Shown here: one piece after another, positions 7,491 to 15,360 of the stretch | Layout: every line of letters starts with the position of its first letter | Numbering within the stretch: the first letter of the stretch is position 1 | Origin: JBGSYJ01 sp041748075 | Lineage (GTDB): Bacteria; Acidobacteriota; Thermoanaerobaculia; Gp7-AA8 | Assembly (NCBI GenBank): GCA_041748075.1 | Contig: JBGTDX010000136.1 | Coordinates: 1-22,137 of the forward strand | DNA: 22,137 bases | Direction: 5' to 3' | The notes under the pieces: generated by a model | What the model saw: the letters and a program-made list of their open reading frames with translations, nothing else | Told to the model about the DNA's origin: nothing | The model's database searches: none | Made by a program: the position numbers and the translations under genes

Positions 7491-9686
7491 TCATTTGTGC
7501 GCAATCATCATCTGGTGATAGCGCACGTCACTCCTGAGCTTCGCCAGCTCCGGGTCTTTTCGCAGTTCTTCGGTCGAATACCCTCTGGCCACGGCGAGGT
7601 CGAGCTGTTTGATGGCGCGTTCTCGCGCGCCTGCAAGCTCATAGGTGAGCGCAAGCCGGTAGAGGATCTGAGGATCGTGTTCCCGGTTTTTCCCCAAAGC
7701 AGTGGCGCCGAGCAATGCAGGTTCTCTGTCACCCTTTTTGGCGAGAACCAGCGCGCGGCGCGAGAGGAGCTCGGCACTCTCCGGTTCCGCACGAAGCTTC
7801 TCGTCGAGCAGTTGCAGCGAGCGTGAGAACGCATCCCGCGCCTTCGCCTCGTTTTCAGGGGTCCATCGATACGCGTCTCCGAGATTGGACCAGACCATGA
7901 AGTCGTTCGCCCCGCTGGCGACTGCTTTCTCGAACGCCGTCACCGACTGCGGATAGAGGCCCTGAAAGAAGTAGAGGGTGCCGAGGTTCGAATAGACGGA
8001 GGAATCCTGCCGGATCTCGAGGGAGCGCTGAAGAATCCGCGCGGCTCCCGCATAGTCACCTTTCTGATGGAGAACGGCTCCAAGGTTCCGATAGCCCGCA
8101 ATGTTGTCGGGCGCGAGATCAATCGATCTCTGGAAAGCGCTCGCCGCCTCGTCGTAGCGCGCGCCGACATAATAGAGGACACCGAGATCGCCGTGAAGGT
8201 GCTGATCAGCCGGCTGCAGTGCAATGGCCTGCTTGTAGCGCCGCTCGGCCTCTTCGCGGTTGCCTGCCTTGAATGCGAGCACGCCGAGACCTCGGATGGC
8301 GGCCACATTCTCCGGATCCAGCTTCAGCGTCGACTCGAATCTCCGGCCGGCACTCTCCACCTCGCCTTTCTCAATCTCAGCGAGTGCGAGGCTCGTCTGC
8401 GCAGTGGCGAGCTGCGGCTCGATCTCTACGGCTCGCTGCCCGTTCTTCTGCGCGAGATCGAGCCATGCTGCGTCGTCCGTTTCACGGTACTTCCGCCAGT
8501 AGGCCAGGGCGAGCCCCGCGTGGGCCGAGGCACTGTTCGGGTCCAGCGCAATCGCCCGCTGATACCCGGCGATTGCCGAGTCGATGTACCCCTCACGCCA
8601 ATACGCATCGAGGAGCCGATTCGAGCGGGCCGTGTGGTCCTGTGCCGTGATGGGAAGCGGTTCCATCGCGCTCGCCGCTGCGATCGGGACCCCATTTCCG
8701 GGGAGTGTTCTGTCGAAGGGCTTCGTGAGCACGATCACCGCCGCGAGAACGACCATCGTCAGGATGCCGATTGAGAGAGCCGCCGTGCGCCGGCTCCACG
8801 TAAGACCGCGTGGTGTTGTGCGAGTGACGGGGGGATGAGAGACCCGTCCCTGCCTCGCCTCATCCAGGGCGATGCCGAGTGCTCCTGCATGGTCGAAACG
8901 ATTCTCCGGCCGCTTGGCCAGCATCCGCGTAATCAGTGCCGAGACGGCTTCCGGAAGCTCATCCTGCAGCGACTTCGGATCCGGAGGATCGCGATAGGCG
9001 ATGTCGTGCAGCGTTGCCGCGACAGAGTCGGAGTGAAACGGACGCCGTCCCGTGACCATCTCGAACAGCATCGTACCGAGCGAGAAGATGTCGGAGCGCG
9101 CATCGACATCGCCTCCGAGGATCTGTTCCGGGGACATGTATTCGAGCGTCCCGAGAAGTTCTCCCGGGCGCGTGCGCTGTGCGGTCGGACCGCCTTGCTC
9201 GCCGCTCATCATCACGCCCGCAAACTTCGCGAGACCAAAATCGAGGATCTTCACGCCGCCGGCCGAAGGAATCATGATGTTGCCCGGCTTGAGGTCGCGG
9301 TGAACGATGCCACGCGCGTGTGCGACCGCGAGCCCGGCACAAATCTTTGTCATCAGATCGAGCGCCTCATCCAGTGAGAGGCCTGCGCGCGTGATCCGCT
9401 GGGCGAGGGTCTCGCCCTCGACCAGCTCCATGACGATGTAGTCGGTGTCGTTTTCCTGCACGACGTCGTAAATCGTCACGATGCTCGAATGGTTCAACGC
9501 GGAGGCGGCGCGGGCCTCCTGAAGGAACCGCTGGCGGCGTGAGCCATCGCCGTCGGAGTGGGCCTGGAGCACCTTGATCGCGACGGTTCTGCCGAGGAGA
9601 AGGTCGCGCGCCGCATAGACATCTCCCATGCCTCCCGAGCCGAGTTTTTCGGTCACTCGATAGTGCGAGATCGTGACGCCGAGCAA
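7491..9686 (-). CDS. Membrane Ser/Thr protein kinase with C-terminal TPR repeats
   Basis: The product has 731 residues. Kinase domain (about 9-270): GSGGMGDVY, Lys38 in VAIKVL, Glu57, HRDLKPGN with Asp131, DFG with Asp149, and YMSPEQ. A transmembrane helix at about 302-322 (ALSIGILTMVVLAAVIVLT) is followed by a linker and roughly ten TPR units to the end (for example AIALDPNSASAHAGLALAY and SIDLAPDNIAGYRNLGAVL). TPRs bind protein partners, so the outside part may scaffold or sense. A TTG start at 9686 is used: GGAGG lies 4 bases upstream, no in-frame ATG exists nearby, and MLGVTISHYRV matches kinase N-termini. The gene is divergent from the PD40 kinase at 10002 and probably co-transcribed with the gene ending at 6917. 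No TolB-like domain is present, unlike in the kinases at 4254 and 15361. Confidence 0.93.
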   Translation of the reverse strand: MLGVTISHYRVTEKLGSGGMGDVYAARDLLLGRTVAIKVLQAHSDGDGSRRQRFLQEARAASALNHSSIVTIYDVVQENDTDYIVMELVEGETLAQRITRAGLSLDEALDLMTKICAGLAVAHARGIVHRDLKPGNIMIPSAGGVKILDFGLAKFAGVMMSGEQGGPTAQRTRPGELLGTLEYMSPEQILGGDVDARSDIFSLGTMLFEMVTGRRPFHSDSVAATLHDIAYRDPPDPKSLQDELPEAVSALITRMLAKRPENRFDHAGALGIALDEARQGRVSHPPVTRTTPRGLTWSRRTAALSIGILTMVVLAAVIVLTKPFDRTLPGNGVPIAAASAMEPLPITAQDHTARSNRLLDAYWREGYIDSAIAGYQRAIALDPNSASAHAGLALAYWRKYRETDDAAWLDLAQKNGQRAVEIEPQLATAQTSLALAEIEKGEVESAGRRFESTLKLDPENVAAIRGLGVLAFKAGNREEAERRYKQAIALQPADQHLHGDLGVLYYVGARYDEAASAFQRSIDLAPDNIAGYRNLGAVLHQKGDYAGAARILQRSLEIRQDSSVYSNLGTLYFFQGLYPQSVTAFEKAVASGANDFMVWSNLGDAYRWTPENEAKARDAFSRSLQLLDEKLRAEPESAELLSRRALVLAKKGDREPALLGATALGKNREHDPQILYRLALTYELAGARERAIKQLDLAVARGYSTEELRKDPELAKLRSDVRYHQMMIAHK

Positions 9687-9723
9687 AGTGCCTCCAGACC
9701 ATTTGCTGCAGGGGGACGGGGGA

Positions 9724-9729
9724 AGTATA
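9724..9729 (-). promoter_or_regulatory. Candidate -10 box for the STPK-TPR gene
   Basis: On the minus strand TATACT lies in a short A/T-rich patch (9724-9732) within very GC-rich DNA, 37 bases before the TTG start. No convincing -35 box was found at 16-18 bases. The 9687-10001 interval holds only the two divergent promoter regions and the palindrome at 9947-9963. Confidence 0.35.
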
Positions 9730-9946
9730 TAAGGGATGCGCCCGGTTCACGCCAGTGATCTCGGCAGCAGATCGCTCTTCTCCAGTGAGGAGGAGACGTC
9801 CCGCGAGAACCCCTCGTGAGTCTGCGCAAGAATGCAGAATCCGTCGATGCCATTCGCGCCGATTAAGGACCGTGCCGACGGACCGTGCCAACGGGTCACC
9901 CGCAGGCCCCCGACCCGCAGCCCCCCACGCAGGCCCCGCCACCGCA

Positions 9947-9990
9947 GAGACCTCCGAGGTCTCCGACTGGCCCGCCGAAAAGCGTACAAT
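9947..9990 (+). promoter_or_regulatory. 17-bp palindrome and -10-like box upstream of the STPK-PD40 gene
   Basis: GAGACCTCCGAGGTCTC (9947-9963) is a palindrome with 8-bp arms around one central base. TACAAT at 9985-9990 is a good -10 candidate, 11 bases before the ATG at 10002, implying a very short or absent leader. The palindrome ends where the -35 would fall (about 9962-9967), a typical repressor operator position. The coupling of these two elements is inferred. Confidence 0.4.
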
Positions 9991-10001
9991 CCATTCTGCC
10001 G

Positions 10002-12713
10002 ATGCCCATGGAGAACGGAACACGCCTCGGCCCCTACGAGATCGTCGAGGCGATCGGCGCCGGGGGCATGGGAGAGGTCTACCGCGCGAAAGACCCGCGT
10101 ATCGGTCGTGACGTCGCGATCAAGGTCCTCCACCCGGGGATGCACATCGATCCCGATCGGATGCGCCGTTTCGAGCAGGAAGCCAGGGCCGCCGGCGCGC
10201 TCAACCATCCCGGGCTGCTGGTGATTCACGACATCGGTCGGGCGGACGAATCTCCCTACATCGTGACCGAGCTTCTCGAAGGGGAGACGCTCCGCGAACG
10301 GCTCGGCGTGCCGGCGAGCGGCTCTTCTTCGACAGACTCCGGAAAGCTCTCGATGCGCCGCGTCGCCGACTGGGGAGTTCAGATCGCGAACGGTCTCGCC
10401 GCCGCGCACGAGGCGGGAATCGTCCACCGCGATCTCAAGCCTGAGAACATCTTCATCACGCGTGACGGCCGCGTGAAGATCCTCGACTTCGGACTGGCCA
10501 AGCTTCAGAGCCCGCAGAGTATCGGGAGCGAAGAGAATACGGTTCAGAGGGGAACTGATCCCGGAACAGTGATGGGCACGGTCGGCTACATGTCTCCCGA
10601 ACAGGTGCGGGGCCAGGAAGTCGATTCCCGCTCGGACATCTTCTCCCTCGGAGTGATCCTGTACGAAATGATCTCCGGCCGCCGCGCCTTTCAGCGGGAG
10701 TCCCAGCCGGAAACGATGACTGCCATCCTTCGGGAAGATCCACCGGAACTCAGCACGATCAATCCAACTGCTCCGCCATCGCTCGTACGGATCACCGAGC
10801 ATTGTCTGGAGAAGCGCCCGGAGCAGCGCTTCCAGTCGGCACGAGACCTGTCGTTTCATCTGCAGCAGCTGAGCGACGACTCAGGACGATCGACGATTCG
10901 TGAAGCCGCGAAGCAGCGCTCGCTGGTTCGCTGGTGGCCTGCTTCTGCGGCCGTCGCGGGAGCCCTTCTGATCGGATTTCTCGGAGGGAGGGCGTGGACA
11001 GAAACATCGTCCGCACAGGGAGGTTCTTTGGGCAGTGCGATTGCCGTAAGAGCGATCACCTTCTCCGGAAAAGATCTGGAGCCGTCCGTTTCACCCGATG
11101 GAAAGATGATCGCGTTCGCGTCGAGCCGGGACGGGAAGATGCGCATCTGGGTCAAGCAGACGAATGGCGGAAGTGAGCTGGCGCTCACTGCAGGAACCGA
11201 CTCGGCGCCGCGATTCAGTCCCGATGGGTCCAGCGTCCTGTTCGCCAGGCTCGAGGGAAACGGGCAGCGGTCCATTTACAAGGTTCCAATCCTCGGAGGC
11301 GAGCCGCGGAAGCTGGTCGACGACGCATACTTAGCGGACTGGTCGCCGGATGGGCTGCACCTGGTCTTCGTCCGCTCTTTCGGCGGAGGAGAGCTCTCCA
11401 GAACGATCGTCCTGACCGCCTCGTCGGACGGATCGAATCAGAAGGAGATCGCGACGCTCGATGGAAAGATTCTCGGAAACCCACGGTGGTCTCCCGACGG
11501 TCGCCGGATCGCACTGGCTGACTGGTCTTTCGGCAATTTTGCGCACCAGCCCCTGCTCCTGTCCCGCGATGGCTCGGATCAGGAGTGGCTCGATCTTCCC
11601 GTTGACGCAGACGTTCAGTCCGCACTGGCGTGGGCTGACGCCGACCGGCTCGTGATCGCAACCCTTCCGAGCTCCACCAATATCGTCAGCGGTACAGGCT
11701 CCCTCATCCTGGTCCATGACCTCAGGTCGAAGACCACGCGCAATCTCTTTTATTTCTCATCGCCGGTCGGAAGCCTCGACCTGCTTGCGGATGGTCGTGT
11801 GTTGCTCGACAGCATCCCACTCCGCCAGAACCTGCAGGAAGTGTCCCTCACCGGAGGTGCTTCACGATGGCTCTCGCGCGGAACCAGCGTCGACCGGCAG
11901 CCGGCGTACTCGCCCGATGGACGTCATCTCATTTTCTCCTCGAACATGAGCGGCAACCTCGACCTCTGGGTCATCTCGACCGAAGACGGCAGCTTGCGAC
12001 GTCTCACCGACGATGCTGCAGACGATTACGACCCCGCCTTTACGGCCGACGGCAAGTCCGTCGTGTGGAGCTCGAAACGAATCAACGACTACTATGAAAT
12101 CTGGATGGCGAATGCTGATGGAAGTGGGGCCCGGCAGGTCAGCCGCGACGGCTTCGATGCCGAGAATCCGACCGAAACCGGCGATGGTCAATGGCTCGTC
12201 TACAACTCCTACCACCCGGAAAAGAAGGGTGTCTGGAAGATCCGTCCCGATGGATCAGAAGCCACTCAGATCACGAAGATCGACTCGCAGCTTCCGGAAG
12301 TGTCGCCCGACGGACGTTACGTTTCGTTCTGCGGAGTCGGCACAGGCGAATTGAGGGTGGTTCAGCTCAGCGACGGAAAGCTCTTTTCGCTCGGCGCGAC
12401 GCGCGGGTCCCTTCTGGGAACGATTGCGGTCTCTGCCTGCCGGTCCCGCTGGACCAACGACGGCACGGCAGTGGTGTTCGTCGATGCGGATGAGAACGGC
12501 CGGTATGGACTGTGGGTGCAGCCGTTCGTTCCAGGAAAAGACACGCAGAGCGAGCGGAGGCCGCTTCCGGGATTCGTCAGCGACATGGATGTCGAGTCGT
12601 TCGCGTTCTCTCCGGATGGAACGAAGGTGACGATCTCGATCCAGGATCAGCAGAGCAGCATCATGATCTCGGATCCGATAGAGGAATTGGTGCGACCGGC
12701 CACGCAGCCGTAG
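10002..12713 (+). CDS. Membrane Ser/Thr protein kinase with C-terminal PD40 beta-propeller
   Basis: The product has 903 residues from the ATG at 10002 (a second ATG is at 10008). Kinase domain (about 12-285): GAGGMGEVY, Lys41, HRDLKPEN with Asp144, DFG with Asp162, and GYMSPEQ. A transmembrane helix at about 311-330 (ASAAVAGALLIGFLGG) leads to a long propeller (about 345-890) of repeated S-P-D-G blades, such as SPDGKMIAFASSRDGKMRIWV-like units and SPDGRHLIFSSNMSGNLDLW. Such propellers are usually sensors or protein-binding platforms outside the membrane. The open frame extends upstream to 9885 through a Pro-rich stretch, but that part overlaps the palindrome and -10 box and has no counterpart in the paralogues. 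Palindromic element copy 2 begins 8 bases after the stop and may terminate transcription. Confidence 0.94.
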   Translation: MPMENGTRLGPYEIVEAIGAGGMGEVYRAKDPRIGRDVAIKVLHPGMHIDPDRMRRFEQEARAAGALNHPGLLVIHDIGRADESPYIVTELLEGETLRERLGVPASGSSSTDSGKLSMRRVADWGVQIANGLAAAHEAGIVHRDLKPENIFITRDGRVKILDFGLAKLQSPQSIGSEENTVQRGTDPGTVMGTVGYMSPEQVRGQEVDSRSDIFSLGVILYEMISGRRAFQRESQPETMTAILREDPPELSTINPTAPPSLVRITEHCLEKRPEQRFQSARDLSFHLQQLSDDSGRSTIREAAKQRSLVRWWPASAAVAGALLIGFLGGRAWTETSSAQGGSLGSAIAVRAITFSGKDLEPSVSPDGKMIAFASSRDGKMRIWVKQTNGGSELALTAGTDSAPRFSPDGSSVLFARLEGNGQRSIYKVPILGGEPRKLVDDAYLADWSPDGLHLVFVRSFGGGELSRTIVLTASSDGSNQKEIATLDGKILGNPRWSPDGRRIALADWSFGNFAHQPLLLSRDGSDQEWLDLPVDADVQSALAWADADRLVIATLPSSTNIVSGTGSLILVHDLRSKTTRNLFYFSSPVGSLDLLADGRVLLDSIPLRQNLQEVSLTGGASRWLSRGTSVDRQPAYSPDGRHLIFSSNMSGNLDLWVISTEDGSLRRLTDDAADDYDPAFTADGKSVVWSSKRINDYYEIWMANADGSGARQVSRDGFDAENPTETGDGQWLVYNSYHPEKKGVWKIRPDGSEATQITKIDSQLPEVSPDGRYVSFCGVGTGELRVVQLSDGKLFSLGATRGSLLGTIAVSACRSRWTNDGTAVVFVDADENGRYGLWVQPFVPGKDTQSERRPLPGFVSDMDVESFAFSPDGTKVTISIQDQQSSIMISDPIEELVRPATQP

Positions 12714-12720
12714 ACCACAC

Positions 12721-12862
12721 CATGTGGCAGGGCCCTCCGAGGCCCTGCCTCTTCCGGATCGTAGCGATTACGACACTGGAGCGACGTCCCCGGATAAATG
12801 CTCCAACCGCGGTACCTCGTTACTGCCCGACAAGGCAGGGCCTGGGAAGGCCCTGCCACATG
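12721..12862. repeat. Hairpin-ended palindromic element, copy 2
   Basis: The same GGCAGGGCC/GGCCCTGCC hairpins stand at both ends as in copy 1, with identical loops (CTCCGA on the left, TGGGAA on the right). The core, however, aligns with copy 1 only after reverse complementing: GATAAATGCTCCAACC here corresponds to GGTTGGAGCATTTAT in copy 1. A degenerate extra arm follows at 12870-12893, with a GCCCTC/GAGGGC stem and then CCCTGTCACAT. Confidence 0.85.
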
Positions 12863-12987
12863 AAGCAACGCCCTCATCGAGGGCCCTGTCACATAATCAC
12901 TTTTCGGGTTGAGACGCTCCCTCGAAGATCTCAATCGTCTTCGCCGTTACAGTTGAGCAAGGAACAAAGGAGAGCTCTGAGAAACTG

Positions 12988-14561
12988 ATGGGCGCTGATT
13001 CGGTCGTTCTGGCGAATGGAAGGGTATGGACCGGCGACGGCTTCGCGGAGAGTGTCGGTATCCGCGGGAATCGGATTGTTTCGCTCGGCGGCTCGCCGTC
13101 ATCAGACTCGCGTGTGATCGACCTTCGCGGCAGGCTCGTCGTTCCCGGCTTCATGGACAATCACGTGCACTTTGTCGCCGGCGGTCTGCAACTCTCGACC
13201 GTGCCGCTGCGAGACGCGAATGGGCCTAAGGATTTTGCGACGCGGATCGAGGAGAGGGTGAGTTTCGCCGGGAAGGGAGAGTGGATCACCGGCGGTGGCT
13301 GGGATGAGCAGCGGTGGCATCCTCCGAATCTACCGACACGGCAGGCGATCGACTCGGGCACGCGGGCGAATCCGGTGTTTGTCACCCGGCTCGACATGCA
13401 TCTGGGACTGGCGAACAGCGTGGCTCTCCGGCTCGCGGGCATCACGCGGGATACTGCCGATCCGGCAGGTGGAACGATTGTTCGCGACGCTGACGGTGAG
13501 CCGACGGGAGTTCTCAAGGATACGGCGATGCGGCTCGTCCAGGCAGTGATCCCCCCGCCATCGCTCCGGGAACGCATCGCAGCAATTCGCGCCGGCCTGC
13601 GGGAAGCAGCACGTTTCGGCGTCACCTCTTTCTGCGACATGGGCATGTCCGACGAAGCATTCGACGATCTCCGCGCCTATCAGCGTCTGGAGCGCGAGGG
13701 AGAGCTCACCGCGAGAGTCTGTATGTATCTGCCATCGCCTCCTGGGGACGTCTGCGCGACTCCGGAATCGAGAAACACTTCGGGAGCGAGCGCCTTCGCA
13801 TCGCTGGTCTGAAGGGATTCTCCGACGGATCCCTGGGATCGTCCACGGCTGCGTTCCATGAGCCATTCGAAGGCGAACCGCACAACCGCGGTCTGCTGAT
13901 GGAACCGATGGAGAGCGGGCTGATGGAACAATGGATTGCGGATGCAGACAACCACGAGTTGCAGCTCGCCGTCCACGCGATCGGAGACCGCGCGAACGCC
14001 GAAGTGCTTCGAATGTTCGCGGCACTCCCCGCTCACCGCGAGCGCCGCTTCCGCATCGAGCACGCTCAGCATCTGAGTCCGGCGCTGATCCGGCAGTTCG
14101 CCGACACAGGCGTCATCGCATCGATGCAGCCGGCGCACGCCGCAGATGACGGAAGATGGGCCGAGAGAAAAATCGGCAGGCATCGTGCGTCGATGGCTTA
14201 CCCGGTTCGTTCTCTCCTGGACGCGGGCGCCCACGTCACATTCGGCTCGGATTGGCCTGTCGCATCTCTAGACCCGATCCGGGGAATCCATGCGGCGGTG
14301 ACGCGACAGACGCTCGATGGCGCGCATCCCCACGGCTGGATTCCGGAACAGAAGATTACTGCGTACGAAGCGATGCTCTGCTATACGGCGAACAATGCCC
14401 ACGCAGTCTTCAGCGAAAAAGAGCTCGGCTCGGTCGGCATGGGAAAGCTCGCAGATCTCGCGGTACTCTCCAGTGAGATCTTCACGATTCCCCCGAACGA
14501 AATCGAGCAGGTTCGCGTGGAGATGACGGTGTTCGACGGCGAGGTGATTTATGAAGCGTGA
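12988..14561 (+). pseudogene. Amidohydrolase family protein (YtcJ-like, Amidohydro_3) interrupted by one frameshift
   Basis: The first frame (12988 to about 13731) carries the N-terminal beta-sandwich and the metal motif DNHVHF (His59, His61), then GGGWDEQRW and a barrel helix up to ARVCMYLP. The homologous sequence continues one frame back from about 13731: IASWGRLRDSGIEKHFG, GLKGFSDGSLGSS, LAVHAIGDRAN, RIEHAQ and FGSDWPVASLDP, finishing at TGA 14561. These Lys, His and Asp motifs are the expected metal ligands, so the two parts together make one full-length enzyme of about 525 residues. A single missing base near 13730 explains the break. The family hydrolyses N-acyl or amide substrates; the substrate here is unknown. 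If the shift is a read error the gene is intact. If not, the first frame ends at 13812 and the second part could be translated only from an internal start such as 13899. Confidence 0.8.
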
Positions 14562-14593
14562 CAGTCCGCTCGATCGCGTAAACAGAGGGCGTT

Positions 14594-14621
14594 AAGTAGG
14601 TGTCAGACTTGACACCTACTT
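14594..14621. terminator. Perfect inverted repeat of the AGGTGTCA motif after the amidohydrolase gene
   Basis: AAGTAGGTGTCA (14594-14605) and TGACACCTACTT (14610-14621) are exact reverse complements separated by GACT. It lies between converging genes and could serve as a terminator in both directions, although there is no long T run. It is also the palindromic form of the short motif found singly elsewhere in the window. Confidence 0.45.
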
Positions 14622-14628
14622 TATGGTT

Positions 14629-14649
14629 CCGCACCTCGTCCAGGTGCGG
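14629..14649. terminator. GC-rich hairpin between converging genes
   Basis: CCGCACCT (14629-14636) pairs perfectly with AGGTGCGG (14642-14649) around a 5-base loop. It lies 20 bases from the end of the minus-strand gene at 14669. No T tract follows, so Rho-independent activity is uncertain. Confidence 0.4.
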
Positions 14650-14668
14650 GTGGTGTGCCGAGCAGGTG

Positions 14669-15145
14669 CTATCTCTTGTAAGTGCTCGTATATGAGCCCA
14701 TCACGCCATCACTGAAGACATGCGTGCGCGTGAACGTGCCACTGCCTGTCGTGCCCTTGAATTTTCCGAACGAGTCCACCATCCGCCAGCTTCCGCAGAT
14801 ATCCGGACACGTGGATGTGCCGACTTCTTCGACCTTCCATGCGTGGTTGACTCCGTCTCCACTCACATCCTTGACGAAGCACATGCCGCTGCCGGACAAC
14901 ACCTCTCCGGCCTTGGAAAGAATCATTCTCCCGACGCAGTCGGCCGAAATATTGTTGAACGGGTCATCCGCTTTGTCAGAAATGGCGTACTGCTTGGCGG
15001 TAAAGATGACAGCAGTCCGACCATCGGCCAGGGCCGTCTCTGTTTGCGAAGTCAAGTGCTCGAAATAACGGCCCTTTGATTCTCCGGCCAGCACCGACAC
15101 CGCCAGTAGCGCGCCGGATAACAACAACAGAATACGCTTCCCCAT
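14669..15145 (-). CDS. Small secreted hypothetical protein with four cysteines (158 aa)
   Basis: The ATG at 15145 follows an excellent AGGAGG site at 5 bases, which overrides the longer open frame reaching 15211. The product starts MGKRILLLLSGALLAVSVLA-GES, a clear signal peptide with probable cleavage near residue 20. The mature part is about 138 residues, polar and beta-rich, with four cysteines (in SADCVGRM, SGMCFVKD and TSTCPDICGSW) that could form two disulfides. The Gly/Thr/Ser-rich C-terminal half (FKGTTGSGTFTRTHVFSDGVMG) resembles a small beta barrel. I do not recognise the family. The protein is expected in the periplasm or outside the cell. A TATACT box on the minus strand at 15232-15237 may be its -10, giving a leader of about 85 bases. 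Confidence 0.8.
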   Translation of the reverse strand: MGKRILLLLSGALLAVSVLAGESKGRYFEHLTSQTETALADGRTAVIFTAKQYAISDKADDPFNNISADCVGRMILSKAGEVLSGSGMCFVKDVSGDGVNHAWKVEEVGTSTCPDICGSWRMVDSFGKFKGTTGSGTFTRTHVFSDGVMGSYTSTYKR

Positions 15146-15254
15146 CTGAACCTCCTCTGGAGACGATTCCGCCGCATCGCTCGAATTGTTAATGAAGGTC
15201 CAGCGGGACAAGGCCTTACCAGAGAGTAGGGAGTATAGTCTAGATTCGAGATGG

Positions 15255-15271
15255 TTAAGTTAGGTGTCAGG
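15255..15271. repeat. Single copy of the AGGTGTCAG motif
   Basis: TTAAGTTAGGTGTCAGG lies in the 215-base gap between two minus-strand genes. A related TACTTACGTGTCACCG follows at 15284-15299. Confidence 0.45.
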
Positions 15272-15360
15272 TCTGGAAAAAGCTACTTACGTGTCACCGT
15301 TAGTTAGGCTTCCGAATTCCCCAGTGGCGGAATGATTTTTACCGCCTTCCGAATTCACCG

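Noticed and set aside
9885..10001. Pro-rich N-terminal extension of the PD40 kinase
   Set aside because: The stretch overlaps a palindrome and a -10-like box, has no ribosome site, and the paralogues begin within about 10 residues of the kinase fold.
9747..10859. Minus-strand open frame of 370 codons overlapping the start of the PD40 kinase
   Set aside because: Its sequence (for example VEDLDRDVTTDTR) is the antisense pattern of kinase motifs and recurs opposite other kinases in the window.
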